DNA of 12,977 bases from CAZUZD01 sp964624465 (GCA_964624465.1 CAZUZD010000169.1:1-12977); one strand, 5' to 3'; shown: positions 1 through 7,143, counted from the stretch's first letter. Translations and numbers: made by a program. The notes: generated by a model not told the origin, from the sequence alone.

Positions 1-80
1 CGGCCGGCCGGGGGCGGCGCCCGCGGGGGGGGGCGGTCTGGGGGGGGGCGCCCCCTCGCCCCTCCCCCCCCCCCCCCCAC
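1..80. repeat. G-run and C-run low-complexity tract at the left edge
   Basis: Runs of nine or more G near 25-50 are followed by C-rich sequence that includes a run of about 15 C near 65-79. The two halves are complementary in kind and could form a G-quadruplex or a long GC hairpin. No reading frame with protein character crosses it. It may be a genuine structured spacer downstream of the minus-strand operon, or an artefact of a contig end where homopolymers are miscalled. Confidence 0.7.
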
Positions 81-150
81 GGCAGGTTCGGCCACGGCTG
101 CTTGCCATTAGCACGGCCGACGGCGAGCCGCGTGCGGGCGAGGGAAATCC

Positions 151-162
151 GGCCTCGAGGCC
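151..162 (-). terminator. Possible operon-end hairpin
   Basis: A perfect 12-bp palindrome (GGCCTCGAGGCC) begins one base after the stop codon of the acyltransferase-like gene. On the minus strand it is followed by GGATTTCCC, which is only weakly T-rich. Its position at the end of the last gene of the five-gene minus-strand set suggests a termination role. The short stem and lack of a clear T-tract make this tentative. Confidence 0.3.
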
Positions 163-163
163 C

Positions 164-1144
164 TCAGGTCGAGGCGAGGGTGCGGCGGCGGCCGGGGGTG
201 CGGTCGGGGGCGGGCGGGGCGACCTGCGGCGGAGTGTCGGGGTCGTAGCAGGGCCAGGTCAGGTGGGCGACGGCCTCGGCCGGATCCCGCGCGATGGCGC
301 CATCCAGGGCGGTCAGGTAGTGCGCCACCGCGGCGGCCTCGCCGCCGGGGGGCACCAGGAACGGCGGCTCGAACCGCAGCGAGTAGCGGCCGCCGGGCTC
401 GTGGCCGGCGAAGACCAGGACCACCGGCGCCCCGGTGGCGGCGGCCAGGTCGGCCCAGAGCGACAGGAACGGGCGGACCACGCCCATCAGGCGGCCGGGC
501 CGGGTCGAGCACGAGGCCCAGGGGATGTCGCCGCTGACGTACAGCGCCAGGCCGTCGCGCAGCGCGGCCCGCGCCCGCAGCACGCGGTCGGCGGCCTCGC
601 GGGGCGGGAGCCGGCGCCTCAGGAACAGACCCGGCTGGGGGTGCGGGCCGTGGTCGCTGTCGAACCGCGCCCGCAGGTAGCGCGAGACGTGCTGCGGGCG
701 CTGCACCAGCAGCCGCAGCGGCAGGCCGCGGCGGTAGAGCCAGTGCAGGCCGGCGACGTGCGCGCCCAGGTGCGAGCCCAGCAGGATCACCCCGCGGCCC
801 CGCGCCAGCGCCTCGTCGAGGCAATCCTCCCCCTCGACCGAGAACCGCGCCACGGCGTCGGCGTCACCCAGCCCGTCGAGCGGGTAGTCGCGGGCCAGGA
901 ACCGCGCCACGTTGCCGGCCAGCTCGGCGCGGAACGCGGCGGGGTCGGGCTCGTCGTGGGCCACGGCGTCGAGCCGCCGCACGGCGGCGGCGAGCACCCG
1001 GCGCCGGGGAGGCCAGGCGGCGTGCGTCAGCCGCCCGAGGGCGCCGACGATCGCGTCAGTCCGCTCGGGGCTCAGCCGTCGCAGGGCCGGCCAGAGCGCC
1101 TCGTAGAAGAGGGTCTTCCAGCTGAACAGGTGCCGGAGCGTCAT
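164..1144 (-). CDS. LpxL/HtrB-like lysophospholipid acyltransferase family protein
   Basis: 326 aa, about the usual size for the LpxL/HtrB family of acyl transferases that add fatty acyl chains to lipid A precursors or other membrane glycolipids at the inner face of the membrane. The N-terminal segment (LFSWKTLFYEALWPALRRL, residues 6-24) is amphipathic and probably membrane-associated. Family-like features are ILLGSHLGAHVAG (120-132), SGDIPW (204-209) and TGAPVVLVF (237-245) followed by a typical beta-strand region with RFEPPF. The catalytic HX4D/E motif is altered: H125 is present, but the position five residues on is V130, not Asp or Glu. The next His is H129. It may therefore use another acid, have changed chemistry, or be inactive. 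It is the last gene of the minus-strand set, 118 nt after the adenylation gene. A TATGAT box in that gap hints at its own promoter. Upstream of ATG at 1144 there is no strong Shine-Dalgarno sequence. Family assignment is fairly safe; the substrate is unknown. Confidence 0.8.
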   Translation of the reverse strand: MTLRHLFSWKTLFYEALWPALRRLSPERTDAIVGALGRLTHAAWPPRRRVLAAAVRRLDAVAHDEPDPAAFRAELAGNVARFLARDYPLDGLGDADAVARFSVEGEDCLDEALARGRGVILLGSHLGAHVAGLHWLYRRGLPLRLLVQRPQHVSRYLRARFDSDHGPHPQPGLFLRRRLPPREAADRVLRARAALRDGLALYVSGDIPWASCSTRPGRLMGVVRPFLSLWADLAAATGAPVVLVFAGHEPGGRYSLRFEPPFLVPPGGEAAAVAHYLTALDGAIARDPAEAVAHLTWPCYDPDTPPQVAPPAPDRTPGRRRTLAST

Positions 1145-1209
1145 GGCGGCGTCCGTGTGCGGCCAGGGACACGCGGCCCCCGGCGGTGACCCTCCCGTCG
1201 CGCGGGCGG

Positions 1210-1238
1210 ATCATACCGGGGGGCCCTCGATCCGGGAA
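1210..1238 (-). promoter_or_regulatory. Possible promoter for the acyltransferase-like gene
   Basis: On the minus strand TATGAT (1215-1210) matches a sigma-70 -10 box and stands out in an otherwise GC-saturated gap. A poor -35 candidate, TTCCCG (1238-1233), lies 17 nt upstream. Transcription would start near 1203, giving a leader of about 60 nt before the ATG at 1144. The -35 match is weak, so this could be an internal promoter of the operon or chance. Confidence 0.35.
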
Positions 1239-1262
1239 GGGCGATCGCGGCCCGCGCCCGCC

Positions 1263-2864
1263 TCAGGCGCCGGCCTGCTCGCTGAGGGTCTTGAGCCGCT
1301 GGTAGTCGACCTTGTCGGTCGACGTCGTCGGCAGGTCGGGCACGAACCGGATCCGGTCGGGCACCATGTAGTGCGGCAGGTACTGCGTGCAGTGCCGCTT
1401 CATGGCGATCACCGACCCCTTGCGCTCCGGCTTCACGGCCACGAAGGCGTCGATGGTGAGCCCCGCGTCGTCCGACCGGGCCACCACGGCGGCGCGGTCG
1501 ACGTCGTCGTGCCGGTACAGGGCGCTCTCGATCTCGCCCAGCTCGATGCGGTACCCGCGCTTCTTGACCATGCGGTCGCGGCGGCCCCGGAACGTGAAGC
1601 AGCCCGAGCCGTCGTCGACGACCAGGTCGCCCGTGTGGTACCACGCCGTGCCGTCGTCGGCCCGCAGGAACGCCCGCTCGTTGAGGTCGGGCCGCCCGAA
1701 GTAGCCGCGCATGACGCCGGGGCCGGTGATGACGAGCTCCCCCTCGCCGCCGACCGGCACGTCGGCGCCGTGCTCGTCGACCACGCGGGCCCGCAACGGG
1801 GGGCAGACCGGCCCGATCGGCAGCGGGTCGACGCGGTCCTCGAGCGAGCCGGTCACATGGTACGCCGTGCAGACGTTCGTCTCGGTCGGCCCGTAGAGGT
1901 TCCAGAGCGACGACTGCGGCCAGAGGGCCCGCAGCCGCTTCAGGGGCCGCACCGGGAAGACCTCGCCGGCGAAGAGCACGACCCGGGGCGCCCGCGCCTC
2001 GGGGCCCTCGAGCGCGCCGTGCTCGGCCATCAGGGCGAGGATCGACGGGGCCGAGTACCAGACGTCGATGTGGCGGGCGGCCAGGAACGGCCCCAGCCGC
2101 GCGGGGTCCTTGGCCAGCGACTCGCCGATGACGACCAGGGCCCCGGCGTGGCGGCAGCAGGCGTAGAGGTCGAAGACGGACAGGTCGAAGTGGAACGGCG
2201 CGTGCGACGAGAACCGCTCGCCGTCGCGGAGGTCGAGCTCGGCGTCGCACCAGTCGAGGAAGCAGAAGGCGTTGGCGTGCGAGAGCATCACGCCCTTGGG
2301 CAGGCCGGTCGAGCCCGAGGTGTAGAGGATGTACGCCAGGTCGTCGGCGCCCCGGATCGGCGGCAGCGGCGAGGGCGTGACGTCGGCGAGCACCTCGGCC
2401 CAGTCGGCGTCGTGCGGGCCCGGCGCGACGGCGGCCTCGGGACCCGCGGGCACGACGATCCGGCGCGGGGGCCCGCCCGGGGCCGACTCGGGCCAGGCGG
2501 CGGCCAGGTCGGGGGCGAGCGTCTCGGCGACGACGACGGCGCGCACCTGCGCGTCGGCCAGGATGCCCGCGCCGCGGCGAGCCGGCGCCGTCGGGTCGAT
2601 CGGCACGTACGCGGCCCCGGCGCGGAGGATGCCGTGGATGGCGGCCACCGACGCGAACCCCTTGGGCAGGAACAGCCCCACCCGATCGCCACGGCCGATG
2701 CCCCAGCGGGCCAGCCGGGTGGCGATGCGCTCGGCGGCGAGCCGCAGCTCGGCGTACGACCACGTCCGGCCGTCCTCGGCCTCGACGGCGATCGCCCCGG
2801 GGGCGCGGTCGGCGGCCTCGTCGAGCAGGCGACTCAGGTGCGTGGGGTCGGCGTCGGTCTTCAT
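1263..2864 (-). CDS. Stand-alone amino-acid adenylation enzyme (AMP-binding, DltA/PltF-like)
   Basis: 533 aa, the normal size for a free-standing adenylation domain of the ANL superfamily. It should activate a carboxylate, probably an amino acid, with ATP and load it on a carrier-protein phosphopantetheine thiol. Core motifs are complete: A3 P-loop YTSGSTGLPKG (181-191), A4 HFDLSVFDLY (225-234), A5 NLYGPTETN (322-330), A7 YHTGDL (409-414), A8 GRRDRMVKKRGYRIELGEIE (427-446) and the A10 lysine K518 in TDKVDY. D227 in A4 aligns with the aspartate that binds the substrate amino group in NRPS adenylation domains (GrsA D235), which favours an alpha-amino acid. No condensation, thiolation or thioesterase domain is attached. 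Start at 2864 is supported by GGAGG (2878-2874) nine nt upstream. The gene follows SGNH protein A after 156 nt of hairpin-rich spacer. DltA-like D-alanine activation is one possibility; PltF-type loading of another amino acid is equally compatible. Specificity cannot be fixed by eye. Confidence 0.9.
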   Translation of the reverse strand: MKTDADPTHLSRLLDEAADRAPGAIAVEAEDGRTWSYAELRLAAERIATRLARWGIGRGDRVGLFLPKGFASVAAIHGILRAGAAYVPIDPTAPARRGAGILADAQVRAVVVAETLAPDLAAAWPESAPGGPPRRIVVPAGPEAAVAPGPHDADWAEVLADVTPSPLPPIRGADDLAYILYTSGSTGLPKGVMLSHANAFCFLDWCDAELDLRDGERFSSHAPFHFDLSVFDLYACCRHAGALVVIGESLAKDPARLGPFLAARHIDVWYSAPSILALMAEHGALEGPEARAPRVVLFAGEVFPVRPLKRLRALWPQSSLWNLYGPTETNVCTAYHVTGSLEDRVDPLPIGPVCPPLRARVVDEHGADVPVGGEGELVITGPGVMRGYFGRPDLNERAFLRADDGTAWYHTGDLVVDDGSGCFTFRGRRDRMVKKRGYRIELGEIESALYRHDDVDRAAVVARSDDAGLTIDAFVAVKPERKGSVIAMKRHCTQYLPHYMVPDRIRFVPDLPTTSTDKVDYQRLKTLSEQAGA

Positions 2865-2922
2865 CGGGTGGGGCCTCCGTGCCCGGCGTGTCGTCCGCGG
2901 CGTTCAGCGGTGGCGAGGGAGA

Positions 2923-3012
2923 CCGTCCGCACCGTCGCGGGTGGCGGACGGCGCGACCGGCCCCGGGGGGTCGCGAGGGGGGCGTCGATCGGGCCGCGGC
3001 GACCGGATCGAC
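2923..3012 (-). repeat. Three consecutive inverted repeats between two genes
   Basis: Three hairpin-forming sequences fill the spacer. One has 7-bp arms at 2984-2990 and 3006-3012, nine nt past the SGNH-A stop. One has 7-bp arms at 2952-2958 and 2969-2975. The third has 8-bp arms at 2923-2930 and 2944-2951, extended by ACC/GGT after a one-base bulge to leave a 6-nt loop. The second and third abut without a gap. There is no T-tract, so a classical terminator is unlikely. Attenuation, RNA processing or 3'-end protection would fit. Short GC stems are common by chance at this composition. Confidence 0.4.
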
Positions 3013-3020
3013 ACCGGACG

Positions 3021-4337
3021 TTACCCCTTCGGGCCCGTTCTGTCAGCGGCAGCCGGGCCGAGCCCCGGCGCGTCGGACGGCGGCGGCTCGGCGTCGAAGA
3101 GCAGGCGGTAGAGCGGGGCGTCGGCCACGATCGAGCGGCCCAGCTCCAGGAACAGCAGCCGGTGCCCGAGCGCGTTCGGGTGGTCGTCCCAGGGGGCGAT
3201 CTCGACGTGACGGCGGTCCTGGTCGTCGAAGCTGGCCGTCAGATCGGCCACCGGCACGCCCTGGCCGGCGCCGATGGCGCGGATCCGGGCGACGTCGGGG
3301 CCGCGCGACGCCGGGCCGTCGGCCTCGGTGGCGCGGGGGATGATGACCATCGCCAGGCCGATGCCCGCCGAGCGGCAGGCGCCGGCCAGGTGGCCGATCG
3401 CCGCGGCGTTGAGGTCCCAGAGCAGCGGCTCGACGGCCACCTTGAGCCGGTCCTTGCGCGCCTTGCCGTCGCCGTCGGCCGCCGCCGCGGGCGCGACGGC
3501 CTCGGCCGCGGGGTCGATGCCGGCGGCGGCGAGGACCTGCCGGGCGAAGTCGTACTTCAGGTCGATGCCGCCCTGGAGCAGCCCGACCAGGTGGATCTGG
3601 AGCAGCCGGGTGTCGAGCCGGGTGGCCGAGTACAGCACCAGGTCGGGCTGGAACGCGCGCACCCGCTGCTCGAAGACCTCGACGCGGTGCAGCGGGCCGT
3701 AGGCGGCCACGGCGAAGTTCAGCACCTCGAACCGACGGTCCAGGCCCCGCTTGGCGGCGTGGGCGTTGAGCCACTCCTCCAGGCGGTTCTCGTACGTCTC
3801 GTCGACGCCGACGCCCCAGCCCATGTCCATCGACGAGCCCAGCAGCGCGATCCGGAAGACGCCGGGCGGCTTGGACACCTCGTAGGGCCGGTCGCGCAGG
3901 CCCTGGGCATTGGTGGTGAACCGGCCGCCGAAGGCCTCGACGTCCACGTCCGGCAGCAGCTCGAATTGCAGGTAGCCGCCGGGGAGGAACCGGGTGGCGC
4001 CGATGTCGCCGAACTTGCGCTCGGGCGGCTTGCCCAGCAGCGCCAGGGCCAGCTCGTCGCGGCCCGAGCCGTCGCCGTCGATCAGGCCGACGTAGTAGCC
4101 GGTGGCGGCCTTGTCGTGGTCGGCGCGGTTGGGCTCGATGGCGTGCAGGCTCCGCAGCGCATCGCGGGCCAGGCCGCGGCCCTCGGTCGGCGCCAGGCCG
4201 CCGATGAGCAGGGCCAGCGTGACGGCCACCGCCACCACGTTCGGCCGGGCGTACGGCGCCGGCGCGGCGGCCGGGGCGGGCCGGCTGCCGGGCCCGGGGG
4301 GAGTGGGCGTGGCATCGGTTCGCGCGGTCGCGGTCAT
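3021..4337 (-). CDS. SGNH-hydrolase-like envelope protein A (GSS variant)
   Basis: 438 aa. A Pro/Ala-rich N-terminus leads into a single hydrophobic segment (about 33-49, a signal anchor), so the domain should lie outside the cytoplasm. Block I reads ALLGSSMDMGWG (165-175) with GSS where classic GDSL enzymes have GDS; S169 takes the nucleophile place. The C-terminal block is WDDHPNALGH (383-392) with H386 and D384/D385. The usual GxND block III is not recognisable; its place is held by LYSATRLD (235-242). This resembles DltD, AlgX/AlgJ and other SGNH partners of MBOAT proteins, which transfer or remove acyl groups on envelope polymers. It shares NRAD, GYY, TTNAQG and LYxATxxD with the neighbouring SGNH protein B, so the two are paralogues. 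Residues about 280-297 are an Ala/Gly/Asp insertion. GGAGG at 4348-4344 lies 6 nt from the ATG at 4337 but only 3 nt from the alternative ATG at 4340, so 4337 is chosen. Confidence 0.8.
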   Translation of the reverse strand: MTATARTDATPTPPGPGSRPAPAAAPAPYARPNVVAVAVTLALLIGGLAPTEGRGLARDALRSLHAIEPNRADHDKAATGYYVGLIDGDGSGRDELALALLGKPPERKFGDIGATRFLPGGYLQFELLPDVDVEAFGGRFTTNAQGLRDRPYEVSKPPGVFRIALLGSSMDMGWGVGVDETYENRLEEWLNAHAAKRGLDRRFEVLNFAVAAYGPLHRVEVFEQRVRAFQPDLVLYSATRLDTRLLQIHLVGLLQGGIDLKYDFARQVLAAAGIDPAAEAVAPAAAADGDGKARKDRLKVAVEPLLWDLNAAAIGHLAGACRSAGIGLAMVIIPRATEADGPASRGPDVARIRAIGAGQGVPVADLTASFDDQDRRHVEIAPWDDHPNALGHRLLFLELGRSIVADAPLYRLLFDAEPPPSDAPGLGPAAADRTGPKG

Positions 4338-4348
4338 CATCGGCCTCC
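4335..4348 (-). promoter_or_regulatory. Ribosome binding site and stop/start overlap TGATG
   Basis: On the minus strand GGAGG (4348-4344) is followed by CCG and then ATGATG. The TGA stop of SGNH protein B (4339-4337) shares its A with the second ATG (4337), and overlaps the first ATG (4340) by four bases. Other strong sites in this gene set have 9-10 nt spacing, so the second ATG at 6 nt is the better start than the first at 3 nt. The arrangement indicates translational coupling of the two SGNH genes. Confidence 0.65.
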
Positions 4349-5470
4349 GATCGGGCGAGTCGGTGCGGCGGGGCGGCCGGGCCGGAGCACGGTCCCGGCC
4401 AGGGCGGTCGCGAGCGGTTCCGCCAGGCGGGCGTGCCCGGCGGCGTTGGGGTGGTAGTCGCCGGGCCCGATCGCCAGGGTGCTCGGGTCGACGCCGTCGA
4501 GGCGGTCGGACAGGTCGATCACGGGGTCGAAGCCCGCCGCGCGCGCCAGCCGCACCACCGTGGCCCGCGCCTCGGGGTCGGCGTCGCTGGGCTCGCCCAC
4601 GCGGGGCACCAGCACCCATGCGGCCGGCACCCCCCGGGCGCGACAGCCGGCGACGATGGTGCGATACACGTTGGCCAGGATCGCCTCGCGGATCGGCTTG
4701 AGCGCCGCGCGGTAGTGGGCGAAGTCGCCCCCGGGCGCGATGCCGCCGGCGGCCAGGGCGGCGGCGTATTGCGGGGCGTCGAAGCCGACCCCCTGCTCCA
4801 GCAGGCCGCGGAGTCGGTGCGCGTCCCAGCCCAGGTCGGCCGGGGTCGCCTCGTAAAGCACCAGCACGGGCGCGGCCGACCAGCCGTCCTGCCGCACGAA
4901 ATCCTCCCAACGCTGGCCGGGGGCGTGGCCCGGCACGGCGTAGTTCAGCAGCTCGACGCCGGGGCCTCCCGCGGCGCGAGCCTGCGCATCGAGGGCTACG
5001 ATGGCGCGCGGGCCGAAGCCGTCGGCGTCGGCGACGCCCCAGGCCGAGCCGATCGAGTCGCCGAGCAGGGCCACGCGGAGCTGGCCGATCGCGGGTGCGC
5101 CCGCGTCGACGGCGTCGTGGCGGCCCTGCGCGTTGGTGGTCCAGTAGCCGCCGGCGGGCAGCGGCACGACCACGCCGGGCTTGAGGGCGTACTGCCGCAG
5201 GTCGGGCACGGCGGTGGCGAGCGTCGCCGCCTCGAACGGCACCGCGCCGGCCGGCGGGGCCTGCGACCCGGCGTCGGCCTTCGGCCGGCCGCCGAGGGCG
5301 AGCAGGGTCTCGTAGTAGCCGTGCTGCTGGCGCTCGACGTCGGCGCGGTTGGCCCCGTGGCGGTGCAGCGTCGCGACCGGGCCCGGCAGGCGCGCGAGGG
5401 GCGCCAGGCCCAGGCCCAGCAGGGTCAGGGTCGCGATCAGCGAGGCCGGGTACTCTCGGGGGCCGTCCAT
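4337..5470 (-). CDS. SGNH/GDSL-hydrolase-like envelope protein B
   Basis: 377 aa. An N-terminal hydrophobic segment (about 11-29, LIATLTLLGLGLAPLARLP) suggests membrane anchoring with the domain outside the cytoplasm. Block I is canonical: VALLGDSIGSAWG (133-145) with S139 as nucleophile. The C-terminal block is GDYHPNAAGH (337-346) with D338 and H340. As in its neighbour, block III is replaced by LYEATPAD (205-212). A conserved pre-domain carries NRAD (41-44), GYY (51-53) and TTNAQG (111-116). It is probably an acyl transferase or esterase acting on an envelope polymer with the upstream MBOAT protein. It lies 88 nt after the MBOAT gene and is coupled to protein A by TGATG. The start at ATG 5470 is preferred; an in-frame GTG at 5476 would add two residues, and the ribosome binding site is weak for either. 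Polymer and acyl group are unknown. Confidence 0.82.
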   Translation of the reverse strand: MDGPREYPASLIATLTLLGLGLAPLARLPGPVATLHRHGANRADVERQQHGYYETLLALGGRPKADAGSQAPPAGAVPFEAATLATAVPDLRQYALKPGVVVPLPAGGYWTTNAQGRHDAVDAGAPAIGQLRVALLGDSIGSAWGVADADGFGPRAIVALDAQARAAGGPGVELLNYAVPGHAPGQRWEDFVRQDGWSAAPVLVLYEATPADLGWDAHRLRGLLEQGVGFDAPQYAAALAAGGIAPGGDFAHYRAALKPIREAILANVYRTIVAGCRARGVPAAWVLVPRVGEPSDADPEARATVVRLARAAGFDPVIDLSDRLDGVDPSTLAIGPGDYHPNAAGHARLAEPLATALAGTVLRPGRPAAPTRPIGGR

Positions 5471-5524
5471 GACCACCGCATTCCGGAAACGGGGACGTGG
5501 GGGGGAACAGACGCACCGGCGCGG

Positions 5525-5542
5525 CGGCGGCGGCCGCCGCCG
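5525..5542 (-). repeat. Perfect 18-bp GC palindrome between MBOAT and SGNH-B genes
   Basis: CGGCGGCGG is followed directly by its reverse complement CCGCCGCCG, 16 nt after the MBOAT stop codon. In RNA it could form a 7-bp stem with a 4-nt loop, placed where it might reduce read-through or slow mRNA decay. It lies inside a CGG-repeat tract, so replication slippage is an equally good explanation of its origin. Confidence 0.45.
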
Positions 5543-5558
5543 TCGACATCGTCGCGGC

Positions 5559-6983
5559 TCAGGGCACCGCCCGGCGGAGCATTGCGACCCAGTCGCCGAC
5601 GCTCGGGCTCGACCAGAGCGACCACAGCAGGGTGATGGTCAACAGCGTGCCGGCGGTCTTGAGCGACCGCACCGCCAGGGCCCTCGGCGTGGGCCGCGCC
5701 TCGCGGGCCTTCTTGAGCGTCCGGGTCCGGGGGGCCCGCAGGTCGAGCTGCACGTTGGCCATCACCAGCAGGCCCAGGATGCCCCAGAACAGGGCGTCGG
5801 GCACGCTGAAGCCCCAGCTCCCCCGCAGCCAGAAGAGCTGGTAGCCGTGCAGCACCCAGGTGACCACGAACACCGTCGCCGTCGCCACCGTGATCGACTG
5901 CCACTGCGGCCGCTTCTTGAGCCGGAAGACGACCGGATTGAACACCACCCGGACCATGAAGTCCTTCCAGTAGATGTTGATCCGGCGCCAGTAGTCGGTG
6001 AAGCTGTTGGCCAGCAGGTAGTGGTGATGCGTCTCGGGCAGCTGGTGCCCGAACAGGTGCATCATGCCGCAGGCCAGGTGGAACTGGCCCGAGACCCGCA
6101 GGTACAGCAGGTAGTTGCAGAACAGGTACGACGCCAGCGTGCCGACGTTGTGCACCTCGTCGGGCGTGATCAGCAGGCGGTGGTACACCAGCCGGTACAG
6201 CAGCAGGTGCACGGCCCCCTTGAGCATCATCGCCAGCCCGCGGCGCTGGGTCTGGTGGATGTCGACGGCGAAGTAGCCGCGGAGGAACGTGCGGTAGTCG
6301 ACGACCGGGAAGTGGATGAAGCAGGCGTTGGGCAGGAGCACGAAGTAGCTCATGGCGTCGAGCCACGGCTCACGGGCCTTCGCGTGCTTCTGCTCGTAGC
6401 AGAGCAGGATCACCCGGAACATCAGCAGCGACGCGGCCACCGGCCAGAAGACGCCCGGCGACGGCACCGGCACGGGCATCACCCCGGCGCGTCCGAGCGC
6501 CAGCAGCAGGCCCAGGCCGGCGAGCAGGCCGGCGCGGACGGGCCAGGCCACCGGCAGCCCGGCGATCGCCACGAAGACCGCCGCCAGGCCCACGGCGGCG
6601 GCGGCCACGGCCGGCCCGAAGACCAGGCCCAGCCCGAGCGCCGAGGTCGCCAGCAGGAACGGCCGCTTGGCCTTCAGCGGCAGCAGGTAGTGGACCGGCA
6701 GGCTCGCGACGCAGAGCCAGGCGAGCGTCTGGAAGGCGGGGCCTTCGAGGTTGTACGCCTGGAAGACGCCGGCCAGCAGCGCCAGGTGGCCGAAGATCGG
6801 CAGGAACTGGCGGAGGCTCCGTCGGCAGGTCTCGGGCTCACCGGCGTAGAGGCCGTCCCAGTCCGAGCCCCGCAGGCGGGGCCGGGGGATCGGTCGGTAG
6901 CGGCGATGCGGCAACTCCGTCGGCGCGGTGCCGCTGACGTTGGCGTCGCCGTCCAGTCGCGTGCGGTGCAGCTCTGCCGACAT
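5559..6983 (-). CDS. MBOAT-family membrane-bound O-acyltransferase (AlgI/DltB-like)
   Basis: 474 aa polytopic inner-membrane protein, close to the length of AlgI. Hydrophobic segments are visible from about residue 61 to 470. Two family signatures are clear: SFTDYWRRINIYWKDF (327-342), the counterpart of the FWRRWHISL-type block, and VVTWVLHGYQLFWLRGSWG (373-391) holding the conserved MBOAT histidine at H379. DltB and AlgI pass an acyl group from a cytoplasmic thioester donor through the membrane to a periplasmic acceptor or to SGNH-type partners. Two SGNH genes directly downstream, and an adenylation gene after those, match that logic. The N-terminal 55 residues are polar and Arg/Pro-rich. 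Start at 6983 is chosen because GGAGG (6998-6994) lies 10 nt upstream; the frame stays open further upstream, but the translated sequence there loses protein character. It is the first gene of its set, behind a predicted leader of almost 500 nt. Confidence 0.92.
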   Translation of the reverse strand: MSAELHRTRLDGDANVSGTAPTELPHRRYRPIPRPRLRGSDWDGLYAGEPETCRRSLRQFLPIFGHLALLAGVFQAYNLEGPAFQTLAWLCVASLPVHYLLPLKAKRPFLLATSALGLGLVFGPAVAAAAVGLAAVFVAIAGLPVAWPVRAGLLAGLGLLLALGRAGVMPVPVPSPGVFWPVAASLLMFRVILLCYEQKHAKAREPWLDAMSYFVLLPNACFIHFPVVDYRTFLRGYFAVDIHQTQRRGLAMMLKGAVHLLLYRLVYHRLLITPDEVHNVGTLASYLFCNYLLYLRVSGQFHLACGMMHLFGHQLPETHHHYLLANSFTDYWRRINIYWKDFMVRVVFNPVVFRLKKRPQWQSITVATATVFVVTWVLHGYQLFWLRGSWGFSVPDALFWGILGLLVMANVQLDLRAPRTRTLKKAREARPTPRALAVRSLKTAGTLLTITLLWSLWSSPSVGDWVAMLRRAVP

Positions 6984-7143
6984 CAGTCGCGATCCTCCGT
7001 GCCCGACCATCCCTGGCCTGGTCCCGACCGGACGCCGGCGACGGGCCGCGGGGCGGATGACGTGCGGCTGGGCTCGTCGGCCGTCGCGATCGGCGTGGCG
7101 CCGGCCGGTCCCGCCCGTCCCGAGCAATTCGGAATGCGAGGGG

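Noticed and set aside
1143..4457. Long plus-strand frame of more than 1,100 codons antisense to the operon
   Set aside because: It lacks any domain, is full of Arg/Gly/Val/Asp repeats, and is antisense to four genes with recognisable motifs. It is a by-product of the scarcity of stop codons at this GC content.
4338..5549. A single 842-codon minus-strand frame spanning both SGNH genes
   Set aside because: Only the part below 4338 has protein character (SGNH protein A). The upstream part is an Arg/Pro/Ala-rich shadow of SGNH protein B, which occupies another frame with clear motifs.
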